From Coleophoma eucalyptorum (Eukaryota > Ascomycota > Leotiomycetes > Helotiales > Dermateaceae), in NCBI GenBank assembly GCA_026120035.1, contig JALRME010000004.1, forward strand, positions 682,001 to 746,000: a stretch of 64,000 nucleotides of DNA. Direction: 5' to 3'. Position numbers and translations under genes: made by a program. Shown here piece after piece: positions 11,179 to 22,443 of the stretch. The notes under the pieces are model-generated. The model was not told where the DNA came from. It ran no database searches and worked only from the letters and a program-made list of their open reading frames with translations. How positions within the stretch are numbered: the stretch's first letter is position 1; every line of letters starts with the position of its first letter.

Positions 11179-13029
11179 CTATGCGTACTCCCAGGACATT
11201 TCGTACTCCTGGATGGAAGGACCATTCCATTTTTCCCCGTAAGGATTCACGCGGCCATGGGAGAAGAACCCATCTTGAGCTCTCTGAGCAACATTGAGCC
11301 AAGATGACGGTTCAGGGTTCTTAGTCCACTGTTGTCTGGTTAGCAAAATTAGTAACAGTAGCAGCAAACCGCGTACCTGATTGTGAATATGGTAAGTCCA
11401 GGCGCCTCGGAAGAAATTTTCCAGCGTTCGATTTGTTGGTGGATATTGGTCCTCCTCGATCTTATATGGCGCCTTCCCCAGTGCGTCCCTGTCATAGGTA
11501 TCTATCCCATTCGTCGCTGCTCGCTTTTCAACGGTATCTCTCATCTCCCAGAAATGGCCGCCCCGTTTAGGACTTGTCAGCTTCTTCTGTACTCCCTCAA
11601 AAGCTGACCATTCATCCTTCAGTGGGAAAGCATTCTTGCCCTTGAAAACTTGTCCGTAATCATGGATACAAGGCACCGTGCATTTCCCCTCTCTTCCCCA
11701 ATTGAACTCAGTCCAGATAGGATCAAATGCTGCTGTTTCCAGCATGTGAAATTCCTGATTTCGCTTGTCTTTCACAGCCATAACTCCGATCACACGAGGG
11801 TGGAAATTCAATCCCATTCGAACTCCACCACGAAGAAGGTAAGACGAGAGCGAAGAGTTTGCGGTCAACGACATGATGGCAGTGTTGTAGTCCCCAGGAC
11901 TTGGATGTGCTGCCCATCTCTCAGCAAAGGAATGTTGGTCTCCAATCAATAGTGGTCGCATATCTCGCATTAGCATGACGTCCATGTCGAAATATGCACC
12001 GCCGTAAAGATGCAATACGACAAAGCGAACCGCGTCGGATACTGCGACTGGCAAAAAAGTCATCTGCTTCTCAGTCAAAACTAACCACTCTTGACCTGTG
12101 TGGTCCCGAATAAGTCCATCCGCAACCAAGACCTCCCCCTTCGCGTTTGGCTTCCCTGGCGTCTTCCAGTAACCCACCCCATCGGTATTATCTCCAGCCG
12201 GCAGAGGAATCCTGGATGGAAACCTCCAAGTCTTCAAAACAATATCCCCTCGCTCGACAAATGGCAAAAACCTTGCAAATAATGGGTCACTGTTCAGCAT
12301 TTTATCCACGGCGTCAGGGTCACGGTCACCATCCAACCATAGCCACAGCCTGACACAAGGAATATTCTGGGTGTGAAAGTGACTCTTGATGAAGAGTTCT
12401 ACGCGCCAGGTTGCAGGTCCAGTCCAGTAGACGTGATACGGAATGATGGGGCCGTTGCATTGTCCAATCGATGTTTTGGAAGCCGCTTTGTATGCAGGAT
12501 ATTCTGAGAGCGAGTTTCCTCTGCCATCTGAATCGAGATACTCGGCACGAGTAGGAGGCTGCTCGCTTGCCCTCTCCCCACGAGGTGGAGTATAGTAGTA
12601 TTCCTTCTCGCCCTCCTCCAGATACTTCAGGCAATCTTGCACAAAGGGCATTCTTTCAATACGCTCATATGAACCTCTGCACTCTTGCACGAGCCGAGTC
12701 AGATTTGCAACGGTATCGACGTGAGGTCGTTTGCCGAGAAAGTCGTCCTTGGGAGTAACCAGACTTTCCGGACGATTGAACCAATTCGCATTGGGGTTCA
12801 CTTTTTCGATGTTCAGTTTGTCCGAAGGTATGGGCATTGTGCCACTCTTGTCAGAGGAAGATCCAGGACGGTGTGCCGCTGGGCTATTGTAGAAGTCTGC
12901 TGCAGACCGTGGAAGGGCACCGGTCTGGAAGACCAACACGGCCATGTACAGGACCGAATAACATCCTGCGGCTGCCAACAGAATCTGCAAGACCGTGCAG
13001 GCATTCCTCGCCATGTTCTTCTTGGCCAT
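11179..13029 (-). CDS. Type II membrane glycosyltransferase with DXD sugar-binding motif (GT32-like)
   Basis: Two exons, 13029–11377 and 11328–11179. Intron 11376–11329 is 48 nt and in frame, so it is easily missed: reading through would insert a hydrophobic run (VRGLLLLLLILL) into …YHIHNQ|WTKNP…. Spliced product about 600 aa. An N-terminal membrane anchor (about residues 12–35) follows a short basic tail, as in Golgi type II enzymes. The catalytic region contains IIPYHVYWTG, RLWLWLDGD, and SDAVRFVVLHLYGGAYFDMD with the metal-binding D348-x-D350, the hallmark of the DXD sugar-transferase/Och1-like family. It probably transfers a hexose in the Golgi; donor and acceptor cannot be told from sequence. 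Length exceeds yeast Och1, fitting the larger filamentous-fungal paralogues. Confidence 0.87.
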   Translation of the reverse strand: MAKKNMARNACTVLQILLAAAGCYSVLYMAVLVFQTGALPRSAADFYNSPAAHRPGSSSDKSGTMPIPSDKLNIEKVNPNANWFNRPESLVTPKDDFLGKRPHVDTVANLTRLVQECRGSYERIERMPFVQDCLKYLEEGEKEYYYTPPRGERASEQPPTRAEYLDSDGRGNSLSEYPAYKAASKTSIGQCNGPIIPYHVYWTGPATWRVELFIKSHFHTQNIPCVRLWLWLDGDRDPDAVDKMLNSDPLFARFLPFVERGDIVLKTWRFPSRIPLPAGDNTDGVGYWKTPGKPNAKGEVLVADGLIRDHTGQEWLVLTEKQMTFLPVAVSDAVRFVVLHLYGGAYFDMDVMLMRDMRPLLIGDQHSFAERWAAHPSPGDYNTAIMSLTANSSLSSYLLRGGVRMGLNFHPRVIGVMAVKDKRNQEFHMLETAAFDPIWTEFNWGREGKCTVPCIHDYGQVFKGKNAFPLKDEWSAFEGVQKKLTSPKRGGHFWEMRDTVEKRAATNGIDTYDRDALGKAPYKIEEDQYPPTNRTLENFFRGAWTYHIHNQVRGLLLLLLILLTRQQWTKNPEPSSWLNVAQRAQDGFFSHGRVNPYGEKWNGPSIQEYEMSWEYA

Positions 13030-15957
13030 ATTGTATATGGTGGAGCTGAAGTCGATTCAGGCGGTGTTGTTTCCTCTCCGCCCGCTTCTGCTGCAGCGCG
13101 TCTACAGGCAAAGGCAAGAAGAAGCAAATTCGTCGATGCTGATGTAGAGAGAGGATGTTCTTAAACTACGTCGCCATGAAGGAGCCGACTGGGCTACAAG
13201 ATTTCGCCGCCAATGGCAGAGTCAAGGGATCGTGGTTGGCACCTGGAATCGCCGTGCTTGATTAGTTTCAAAGTTTCTGGTGTAACGCATGACAGACAGG
13301 CAAGGTGGAGCTCATACCAGGAGGGGTCGCTACAGGTCAATGACAGCGACGGTGGTCACGTATAAAAGACGAAGGTCGTCGGTAGGTTGTGGAAGAGAGG
13401 GATGGGGCAGCGTGGAAGAAATATGGTATGGGGGCTGTTCATCAGAGGAGCATCTAGCCTAGCCCCAGCACAGTAAGCGGCCGTGGAGTAGAAGTCTAAA
13501 AGAAGGAACACGGTCTGGTCGACCTGAGAGTTTGTCGTTTGGTTGAGTGCAGTAAAGCGAAGACGAGCCATGTCACATTGGTCCTAGTAAGGAGCACCCT
13601 AGACCCAGCCGATTGCAGCGCCTGTGCTTCGCCCGCGGTGGTGGCAAGAGGGGAGAGGGGGAGAGGGCCGAAGGCTTCTAGGTTTAGGCTCAGTACTGCG
13701 TTGAAGTGTATGAAACATCCCAAGTCCGTCGAGGACAAAGCGGCGGGTGGAGTCCAGCAACACGAGGGAAGAATAGGACGAAGCCGAGGGCGAGCAGAAG
13801 CAGCAGCAGATGCGAAGCGACCGACGCTGTCAAGTCCTGTTTGGGTTTCGGAAAGGGAAAGAATTCAGCCTTTCGAAGTGCACATTGAGTCCCGTTCAGG
13901 CAGCGCAGACTTTCCGTCCAGTCCAGCACGAAGTCGGTGACGGGTACAGGGCGTTGCGCCGCTTTGGAAGGAACGAAGAAGGAAGCATTCAGATCAAGCG
14001 ACACGATACACGACGGGGCCAATGAGAAGCACGGGAGAAGGGGGACCAAAGTAGCAGCAATCAATGGCGGGAGCTCGTTGGTACGGGTTGGGTTGTTGGG
14101 TTGCGCTGCGCTGAGTTGCGAAAGTGCCAGCTACGTTGCTGCTACCTCAGACATTTCGACATGACAAGCCCAGGGCCCTGGTCAGTTTCCTGCTCCGTAC
14201 TCTGTACCCGTGCACCGTCTGGGGCCAAAGGAGATCACAGAAATACCGAACTGGCGAATGGTGTTCATGGGACGGACCCGCTTATTACCGCATTCCGCCT
14301 AAAGCCCTGAGGGATTTCCACGGAGCCAAGGCAGCGGGACTGCAGCAGATTCGGCATCGGGAGAGCAGATGTCGTCTTGCAGTGCAATTTGGCCCATGTG
14401 TTCGCGGCATCTGGTATCGTTGGACCGCCGCAGCGGCCCAGCAAACGTGAGACACCCTTCTCCCGAGTCCGCTGCCTTAGTCTTTGGCCTCGGGGGTTTG
14501 GGGCATGCGGCCTTGGGCTTTTACCCTTACTCCCTCCAACTCTTCCCCTCTCCAGCGTTACCCCTCCATGGAATCATATTGCAAGTTCGGAACCAGGTAA
14601 ACAACAACTCGCTAGGCGCAAATATAATCTGCTGGGGTTGTGTTGGCTAAGCTTTTTGTTATTGCTGCGCCCCCCTTTTCAAGGCCTCAAGATCAACCTT
14701 AAACTCTGCCGTCCTACGCCTTACGAGCGCATCCCCTGTGCCTGTTGCTGACTGGCCCTGAACTTTTTTTGCTCATCCGCTCCTTCGTCCTCCTCGCATT
14801 CGTCTGTCGCCTTCCACCCGCCTTGTATGCCTCCCTCACCACCTTGTCCTCTGCTCGCTTCCCTCAACTCCAACTCCCTCGTTCGTGCGGACTTGGGAAG
14901 CAGACCGGGTGGGAGAGCGACTCTCCACAACCCGAGGGCCTTCCGCGTCGCGAGTTCTTTCCCGTGGAACCTCTGACCCACGCGTATCCTTTCCCGTTCA
15001 GTGTTGCGGTGAAGGCAGGGTAGTAAATTTTCCCAATGCCTTGACATCAATAGCTTCAGGTGAAATTGGCCGGGCTAGGTGCAAGCCTTTTACCAGACAG
15101 CGGGCCAATGTGCACATTCTCGCCTTGCTATTGGCTTAGACGCGAAAGTCACCTCTCGGGTGACATCTACGTGCAAAAGCCTTGGCTGGTGTTCTGCCTC
15201 ACTCCACATCGCGTCAATTTTATCCACAACCACGTTCCCCGTCGTCTTCGCTCCATACGAGACAAGCAAGGAGGGTGACAAGTTCGACTCGTACCATACG
15301 ACGGACTCTGAGCAATTAAATCCCGCTGTTGTTTACGGGGCGGTATAGGACAACAGTGCCTCAAAGGCTGACGCGCGCACCTTGTTGACGTCGACGCCAT
15401 CCTGTCCTTGTCCTCGTGCCACCACTCTACACCCCGCGAATCACGCAAACAATCCCATTCATGCCGTGTCACTGCGCCATCGCATTGTATGGTGTCCGTA
15501 AGCCAATCTCTCTCGTCATCCTCCCTCCGCCTTGCTACGCCGGGAAGTAACCTACTTTCTACCATCTGGCATTGGCCAGATCCCGCAGTAGCTGAGGAGG
15601 ATGTCATGGATCAGATCGGGCCTCCTGCGAGCCAGACCAACGTCACCCGGTCGAAACCCTCCTGCTCCCCGCCGCCATTGTTTGGCCATCTGTAAGTCAA
15701 GAGCATACAGCTCTATACATGGTGCACAGAAGATCAATATCACGTGTGGTTCATCCGGATCCATCAGCATTGAGTGAGTTGCAACTGCATTGATTCTGTT
15801 TATCTTCTTTCTTCCTTTGCTTTCAAACAGAGTTTGCAGAGGATAGTTTGACATCACAGCCACCGAAGTGCTGGCTGATGCCTGGTACGAATCGATATAT
15901 GGCGGCATGTCGTCTTCCCATCACCGAGTTCGAGTGACATTCCAATTTTAAGCTGAC
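13030..15957. other. Long non-coding interval, partly pyrimidine-rich
   Basis: 2.9 kb between the divergent glycosyltransferase and hydrolase-like genes. About 14500–14900 is strongly C/T-rich on the + strand, resembling a long promoter or leader. Many overlapping ORFs of 60–160 codons exist on both strands, with no domain or splice logic. An unannotated non-coding transcript or an unusually long 5' leader is possible but not shown. Confidence 0.45.
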
Positions 15958-17028
15958 ATGGAAAACAGTCTGTACAACAAACCATCCACTTCCGCAAAAG
16001 TACCTCTGGTAATTTGCCTCCCTCCTGTTGGGGAAATTCTTGGGTCAAATCCACCCCCGCTTTTGGACATCCTGACCAAGTACGAGTACACTGTCGCGTG
16101 CTTCAACTATCGATGGAAACATCGCCCTTCCGGAAGTACTCATCCTCCGCCTCTCTACCGGACGCACCCGTTCCCCACTCCGCTTCATGATGTGCTTCAT
16201 GCCTACAACTGGCTACTTTCTACTATTTCGCCGCCGCCTGAGATCTATATTTATGGTTCTCATTTAGGTGGTACTCTTGCAACCTCTCTTGCTCTGACCG
16301 AATCACGTTCTAGTAAAAGTGGCCCTCAGATTAAGGGACTGCTTGTCAGGGATGGAATCTTTGACTGGACTGGTGTAGCAACGTCAAAAAATCCGACCAT
16401 GTCAGGTGAAGGTTTAACAGTACACCAAGAGCCAGTCACACCAAAAGGAGTATGGACTACTCAGACTCTCCATGATATGAAAACAAGTCTCTTCTCCGAC
16501 CCCTCTCAATGCTTCGATTCTTTTGCATCTCCCATACTCTTTTTCCGAGGGGCCGGATTATCCGTTCCCTCCTACTTTCCTGGAACAAAGTCATCGCCGC
16601 CAGCTCGTCCAGCCTCTGTCGAAGACATCTTTCTAGATGAAGAGGGCAACCTGGTTGAAGTGCAAAGACTAGCATCATCAACCGAGCTGAAAGAGGAAGA
16701 AATCCAAGTATCAAGAAAAGCTCACTTGACATTTCCACCAAAAGGTTCGGGTTTGAAGATCCCAAGAAGTCTGTTCATGACTTCGGTTGAAGAAGTGCCC
16801 GCTAAAGGTAAAAGAAAGAAGTCGATTCTGGAAGAGCAGGCGGAAGAGGTCGTGCATCTAATGCAAAGGAGTGTTATATTGCACGAGAGTAAGGAGAGAA
16901 AAGAGTGGGACTATAGTTTTGATCCCCATTTTGAGGCGGAAGAACGGGTAAGGTATCATCAGATAAGTGAGAATGATGTTACGATGGAGGAGAGGATTGT
17001 AAGACAGTGGATTGAGGATGGTCGGTAA
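15958..17028 (+). CDS. Alpha/beta-hydrolase-fold protein with His in place of the nucleophile Ser
   Basis: Single exon, 356 aa, starting MENSLYNKPST. The N-terminal third shows alpha/beta-hydrolase features: strand VPLVICLPPVG, the YTVACFNYRWK segment, a helix HDVLHAYNWLL, and the nucleophile elbow YIYGSHLGGTLATSLAL. In active enzymes this reads G-x-S-x-G; here it is G100-S-H102-L-G104, with His at the nucleophile position. The C-terminal ~150 residues are charged, with long lysine/glutamate helices, and lack an obvious catalytic Asp–His pair. It is therefore either a non-enzymatic relative or uses unusual chemistry. The gene lies about 510 bases upstream of the HECT ligase gene on the same strand. 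The family assignment is from fold motifs only. Confidence 0.75.
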   Translation: MENSLYNKPSTSAKVPLVICLPPVGEILGSNPPPLLDILTKYEYTVACFNYRWKHRPSGSTHPPPLYRTHPFPTPLHDVLHAYNWLLSTISPPPEIYIYGSHLGGTLATSLALTESRSSKSGPQIKGLLVRDGIFDWTGVATSKNPTMSGEGLTVHQEPVTPKGVWTTQTLHDMKTSLFSDPSQCFDSFASPILFFRGAGLSVPSYFPGTKSSPPARPASVEDIFLDEEGNLVEVQRLASSTELKEEEIQVSRKAHLTFPPKGSGLKIPRSLFMTSVEEVPAKGKRKKSILEEQAEEVVHLMQRSVILHESKERKEWDYSFDPHFEAEERVRYHQISENDVTMEERIVRQWIEDGR

Positions 17029-17539
17029 ACCTGCCCTTGGTAGTAGAGGAGGACCTGTTCAATAGTCGTAAATAGAACCTGCCGCATTCTCTCCAACTCT
17101 TACCTGACGCAGGCATTCGGCATCCGTTTTCGGTTCTTAATAGGGACTTGCGATCTAGCTAAAACCTAGAACAATGAATGACATGGAAGTCAAATCCAGA
17201 CCGCAAATATTCTCCTCGGGATAAAGCCTAGACTAGACTACCGGGTAGAAGATATTGAAGGCTTCCATTCTTCCCGTACTAAGGGGTTCGTAGACCTGGT
17301 AGATAGTAGGTAGCCGTTTATCTGAGGCTCCTTTCATCGCATTTCAGGTCTACGTTCCACCAGCTTCGGCTCCTCCTTGCAGCATTCTCGCTTAGAGCGG
17401 CAAGCGGGCGCTTAACTCTGACGTCCATCATCGCAACTAACGATGCGGCTGCATTTGATATCGAGTCTCCATCTGCGCTATTATTTGAAATCAACAACAC
17501 GAACATCTCATCTCTTCCCAACACCCATCCACTCGATCA
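17029..17539. other. Intergenic region upstream of the HECT ligase gene
   Basis: Holds the 3' flank of the hydrolase-like gene and the promoter of the HECT ligase. A direct short repetition of TAGACTAGACTA lies near 17229–17240. No ORF of interest. Confidence 0.4.
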
Positions 17540-20500
17540 TTGTCGTCGGAGACGCATCCGATTCTGCGCCAGCAGCACGGCTCTAAGCCGATCAATGACA
17601 TGACGCGTGAAATCCAAGAAGTCCACAACGAGGCGGATGAGTTGTATGCAGCCTTGTGGCAATCGACCCTATTCCCACGCCTGCCGCATGACGCCCCCCC
17701 GGAACTGAAGAAGTTGACCGTTGATATCGATGATCCCAAGAGGGTCTATACTATACACCAGGCTAGCCGGCGTCATAACTTCCAGATCTTGGTTGAGAGG
17801 TGAGCAAGCACTGTTCTGCTGGATGAAGATATGGGTTGCTGACCTATATTTGTCAAATAGATATATTATCCAGCTACGATATGGCTGCCAGGTAAAGAAT
17901 TGCACCACACCGACTTGCTTTTCCTGTCGCAAACGCCTCGCGAATGGCGCTCCGGTACGAAGGTACAATGCAACCAGTGCCAGCACGTTGGCGGTATATC
18001 TGGCTAGTCAAGATAATCCGGAGCAAGGACTTTGCCAGAACCCCAGCGTCAGCCGGCCACAGCCTCAATTCCACCATGTCGCCAAGGCAGTGGTCAATGG
18101 TCTTAACGGTCATACGACCATCACCAAGAAATCGAGCCCCGTGAAGTCGGCTCCTCCGGCGTCGTCCAACCCTACCAAGGCTACGAGTTCACGTCAGAGA
18201 TCTTCCGAAAACCATTCCCAGCAGAAAGATACTGAGATATTAGGAAGAAAAGGCAGTGGAAGGAAACCACGGAGTCCTGATGCGATGAAGAAGATTGTGG
18301 AACCGTCATTAAAGAAAGACCATAAATCTTTTGTACAGAACATGTTTGGGACGAGGGCATTTACGGCGCTGGAATGGCTTACGCCGCAGAAGCTCTTTCT
18401 TATGTCGAGTGCTGTTTCGGAAGAGATTGAGGTTCGAAATCAAAAGTCTGGGCATAACCAAGTTCCAGCAGAGCTATTTTCAACCACGACGACCGACGAA
18501 CAGAAACACGATATCCTGGCCAAGAAGGATATAGGAGTTATGAAATCCGAGGAATCTGAAAATCATCGCAATGCCGAAGGAACAATTATAGGAAGCGATG
18601 AAGGCGGCCCAATTCCAAAACAAAATCCTGATAATGGGAAAGCTGCGAAGCCAGGCTTACGTGTGGAAACTTCTGCTAAAATACCGCCACCATCTTTGGA
18701 TAAAGAAAATATTAGCATGGAAAAGGAATCTATCCAGAATGGAGATGCTTGGTCTGAACAGCCATTTACGACATCAAAGCTTTCTTCAAATAAATCGAGA
18801 CGATCTTCCCGAGCTGGACTTGCGGATACAAAAATTGCGAAAGGCATACTCAACACACCCACATCCCCTAGAGCACAAGCTTTCTCCCCGGAATTACTTT
18901 CTAGGGATTCAAAGCCCTGCAAGCCTAAGAGACAACTATCGCGGCATGCTACAGTCACCAGCCTGAGCCTCGATGAGCTCGAGTCAGAGGTAATTGGGGG
19001 CAAGCCCTTACCTGAACCTGCACTCGTTCAAGAGGATAACCTGGTGGCGCCAAGTGAATCACATGAATCTGCAGAACCTGACTCTTATACGGACTCGACT
19101 GAATCTCGGAACAGCTCTCCAAAGATTCATACGAAAGACGACAAATCTTCACGCAAGTCACGCGAGCCATTCATGCCACAGACTCTATCTCATCTATCAA
19201 TGGAAACCATTGATTTCTTGTGCGATGTCCTGCAAGATGATGAGATGACGGAAAAACACTCATTATATCCGCAAACCGTTTCTCGAACGCGGAGGAGATT
19301 CAAGGATGACCACACCCATATCTTACGGCGCAGAAGTTCACATCTTAAGGAAGTGGGGTATCCACAAGACCAAAAACAAAAATGGTCTAGATTTATTCAG
19401 CAGTCTTTGTTTGATGTCCTGAGTAGGCCCGACGCTCTCATCAAGTCATTCAGCGACAGTAATGGCGTTCTCTTTGACACACATACAATATGGTATCTCA
19501 TGCTCAGAATGACTCGAGTCGCACCATCGTTGGTATTTCATAGCCTTTGGCTTGCTTTGGGCTCTGCCTTTGAACCGCCTACAGAATTCGAAACAGACTT
19601 ATCAAAGACAGGTCCGAAATCTGATCATCAGGAAGCCAATACGGTGTCGAACAATGATGCAGCTCGATTAATGACCATATGCTTGCATGCTTTGATAGCT
19701 GCTGCTCCGCAGGTCAGCAATGCTAGACAACTGGCGAATATGTCTCGTATCCGATCTTATGGTTTACTGCCAATGCTCGGAAGAGATTCGTCGAATCTAG
19801 AACCTATGGTATTATGCCTACAATACGAGGATGCTTTCACAGATGATCGAGCTCTTCGACTGGCTCGGAGACTTTTCTCAGCTATTTCAACGAGAAAGCG
19901 CTTCTCTGAGGTCACAGAGCTGAATCGTGATACGGACCTTGTGGGCTTAGTCAAGACCCAGGAGACCGACATACTTGAGGATATTTCTGCGTGTATCAAT
20001 TTCAGTGATGTCGGAAATTCGGCCTTGCAGTTCTCACATGCCGAAAGAGAGCTTCACGAAAAACGCATTCCAACCTTGATAATTGATTGGGCCCGCACAG
20101 TTATGATGCAAGACTGGCAAGGTTCTGCTGAGGTTCCAAAGAATGGTTCTTTTGGTGGAGCTCTGTCAATGATTGCTGCGATCTGTAAGTTCCAGTATCA
20201 TTTTTTTTGGACCAGTTGCTGACCGAGACAGATGACAATCGAAAATCACTCCTGCTCGGCGACATCCACTTCTACTCATCATATTTCACAGAGCGTCTTG
20301 ATTCCATGCAAATACCCGTAGATTGGCTTGCTTTTGAGCCAAACAGAAAAACTGTACACCTTCTCGACTATCCATACCTTTTCAATCCAGCAAGTCTGGT
20401 CACGTATTTTAGATCAATCAACTATACACGCATGAGTCGAGCATTTGAAGCAGCTAGATCTGAACAATCCTTTGTCAGCCATACTTCAGCTGACAAGGCT

Positions 20501-21729
20501 TTACTGACCGATCCGATCCGACGCCATAAGCTGTTTGAGCGGCTCCGGTTAGCCACATCAAGATTCAACGTTCTCCTTATTCGTCGAAGCGCAGTTCTTA
20601 CTGATGCATTCAACCAGATTTGGCGGAGAGAAGAGCGTGAACTGATGAGACCACTCAAGATTAGGCTGGGAGAGGAGGGGGGAGAAGAGGGTTCTGATTC
20701 AGGTGGTGTGCAGCAAGAGTTCTTCAGGTTGGCAATTGCAGAGGCTCTAAACCCTGATTTTGGTACTTTATCCGGCGATCCTTCTAATAAATAATCCACT
20801 AACATCTTTCAGGCACATTCACGATTGACCAGAGAACGAAAATGACCTGGTTTCAACCAGGTTCTCCTGAGCCGCTGTGGAAATTTGAGCTCATTGGCGT
20901 GCTCGTCTCTTTGGCAATCTACAATGGCCTTACCTTGCCTGTCACGTTCCCCAAGGCCCTTTATCGAAAGTTACTAGGGGGACAAAACACTGAACTCCAC
21001 CATATTGAGGATGGATGGCCAGATCTTGCAAGTGGGTTGACCACCATGTTGGAATGGGATGAGAAGGATGGAACTGTAGAAGATGTCTTCACTCGCACCT
21101 ACGAATTCAGCGTCGAGCAATTCGGTCAACCGGTCAGCCGCGATATGGGCAAAGAAACTCACTGGCCACAATTCTCCGATTCGGAGACCCTCAGTGCCAG
21201 CAGCCCCGAGGCACCACTTGTCACCGGCTCCAATCGTAGCGACTACGTGAGTGATTATATCTCCTGGCTAACCGATATATCCATTCGCCCTCAGTTCGAA
21301 GCCTTCAAACGCGGCTTTTTTACCTGTGTCACCCCACGCTCAATGATGCTCTTCACGCCCGAAATCCTCCAGTCAGTCGTCGAAGGCGTGCAAGAGATCG
21401 ATATCTCGGACCTGCGCCGCTTTACGCGCTACGTCGGCTGGGACGCCTCTCACAAGACGGTGCGCGAGTTCTGGTCCGTAGTGAAACGGTTCGACTACGA
21501 GCAGAAGCGGAAATTGCTCGAGTTTGTCACTGCCAGTGACCGTGTGCCTGTTGGCGGCATGCGCAATCTGCAGTTCGTCGTCCAGCGAAATGGTATTGGT
21601 GATGAACATCTACCTACGAGCTATACATGCTATGGAACCTTACTTCTACCGGAGTATGGGTCCAAGGAGGTGCTGAGGGAGAAATTAGGGATGGCATTGG
21701 AGAACTCAAAGGGCTTTGGCTTTGCTTGA
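17540..21729 (+). CDS. E3 ubiquitin-protein ligase with AZUL and HECT domains (UBE3A/Hul4-like)
   Basis: Four exons: 17540–17799, 17861–20184, 20232–20762 and 20813–21729 (about 1343 aa). All joins keep frame, for example AG|A giving …VER-YIIQLRYG. At residues about 88–118 a cysteine-rich segment (YGCQVKNCTTPTCFSCRKRL) matches the zinc-binding AZUL domain of UBE3A-type ligases. A long Ser/Lys-rich, probably disordered stretch follows (about 150–490), then a helical region and the HECT domain from about 970. HECT landmarks are GVQQEFFRLAIAEALNPDFG, ELIGVLVSLAIYNG, FTRYVGWDAS-like and the C-lobe LPTSYTCYGTLLLPEY, whose Cys1311 would form the ubiquitin thioester; the chain ends in the usual GFGFA. 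The start could lie elsewhere in frame, but nothing better is seen. Confidence 0.92.
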
Positions 21730-22443
21730 TGCAGAGCCTGGTCCTCATCTTCTTTTTTTTTCACTGTATTACTGGGAAATAAAAATTAGGGTTTGGGTTT
21801 GTGAATGGCGTGCATAGGAAGAGGAGGGTGTCTTGTTTCTTATTTATCTTATCTCCTACGCTTTGCTCATATCTTGGTTGTTATCTGGATCCAGTATGGG
21901 TGTTTATACTCTATGCGAGTCAGGTTTGAAAAGCGTCACGTAGCATATGAAAGTTGGCAGCGCAACACAGTACAGAATAGCGGAAGGGGGATCTAAACTT
22001 AAAATGGCGGCAGGCTTGAGTGCCCATGGCGTTTCATGAATCGAATGTTTTGAAATTCTCCTAAGATACTTGATTCATGCAATGGGGGTATCTATCTAAG
22101 CATTCTTTTCTTTCCGGTCTTCGCCTTCTAGCCCTCTGACTGTCATGCTGGCTGACTCCTTGCTCTCTTAAAATCATCAAAACGCCGCTTTCCATGCAGC
22201 TCATCCTACCCATACCATGACCGATTTTACTTGACTTACCTTGTATTTTTTCTGCACAGATGAAGCCTTCCTCATTCTGCCCAACTTAACGCCTACGCAA
22301 TGCAAAATTAAAAGTCAGAACTAGACTGCAAGCTGCTCAAACTTCAGCTCTACGCTCTCCTTCCCCTACCCGTAATTATTTATATCCTCAACAATACCCC
22401 TCCTATAGGTAGCTAGCTCGCTTACTGGGTTTCCGGCCGAGTC
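21730..22443. other. Convergent 3' intergenic region
   Basis: About 710 bases between the stop codons of the HECT ligase (+) and the ataxin-10-like gene (-). AT-rich, with several T tracts and an AATAAAA-like polyadenylation signal near 21778. No gene or RNA seen. Confidence 0.45.

Noticed and set aside
11329..11376. Hydrophobic VRGLLLLLLILL segment as a C-terminal membrane helix of the glycosyltransferase
   Set aside because: It is coded by an in-frame 48-nt intron with good donor, branch site and acceptor; removing it restores the conserved HNQ-WTKNP junction.
13539..15695. Many ORFs on both strands in the GT32–hydrolase gap
   Set aside because: Mutually overlapping, without motifs; GC- or pyrimidine-rich DNA readily yields such open frames.
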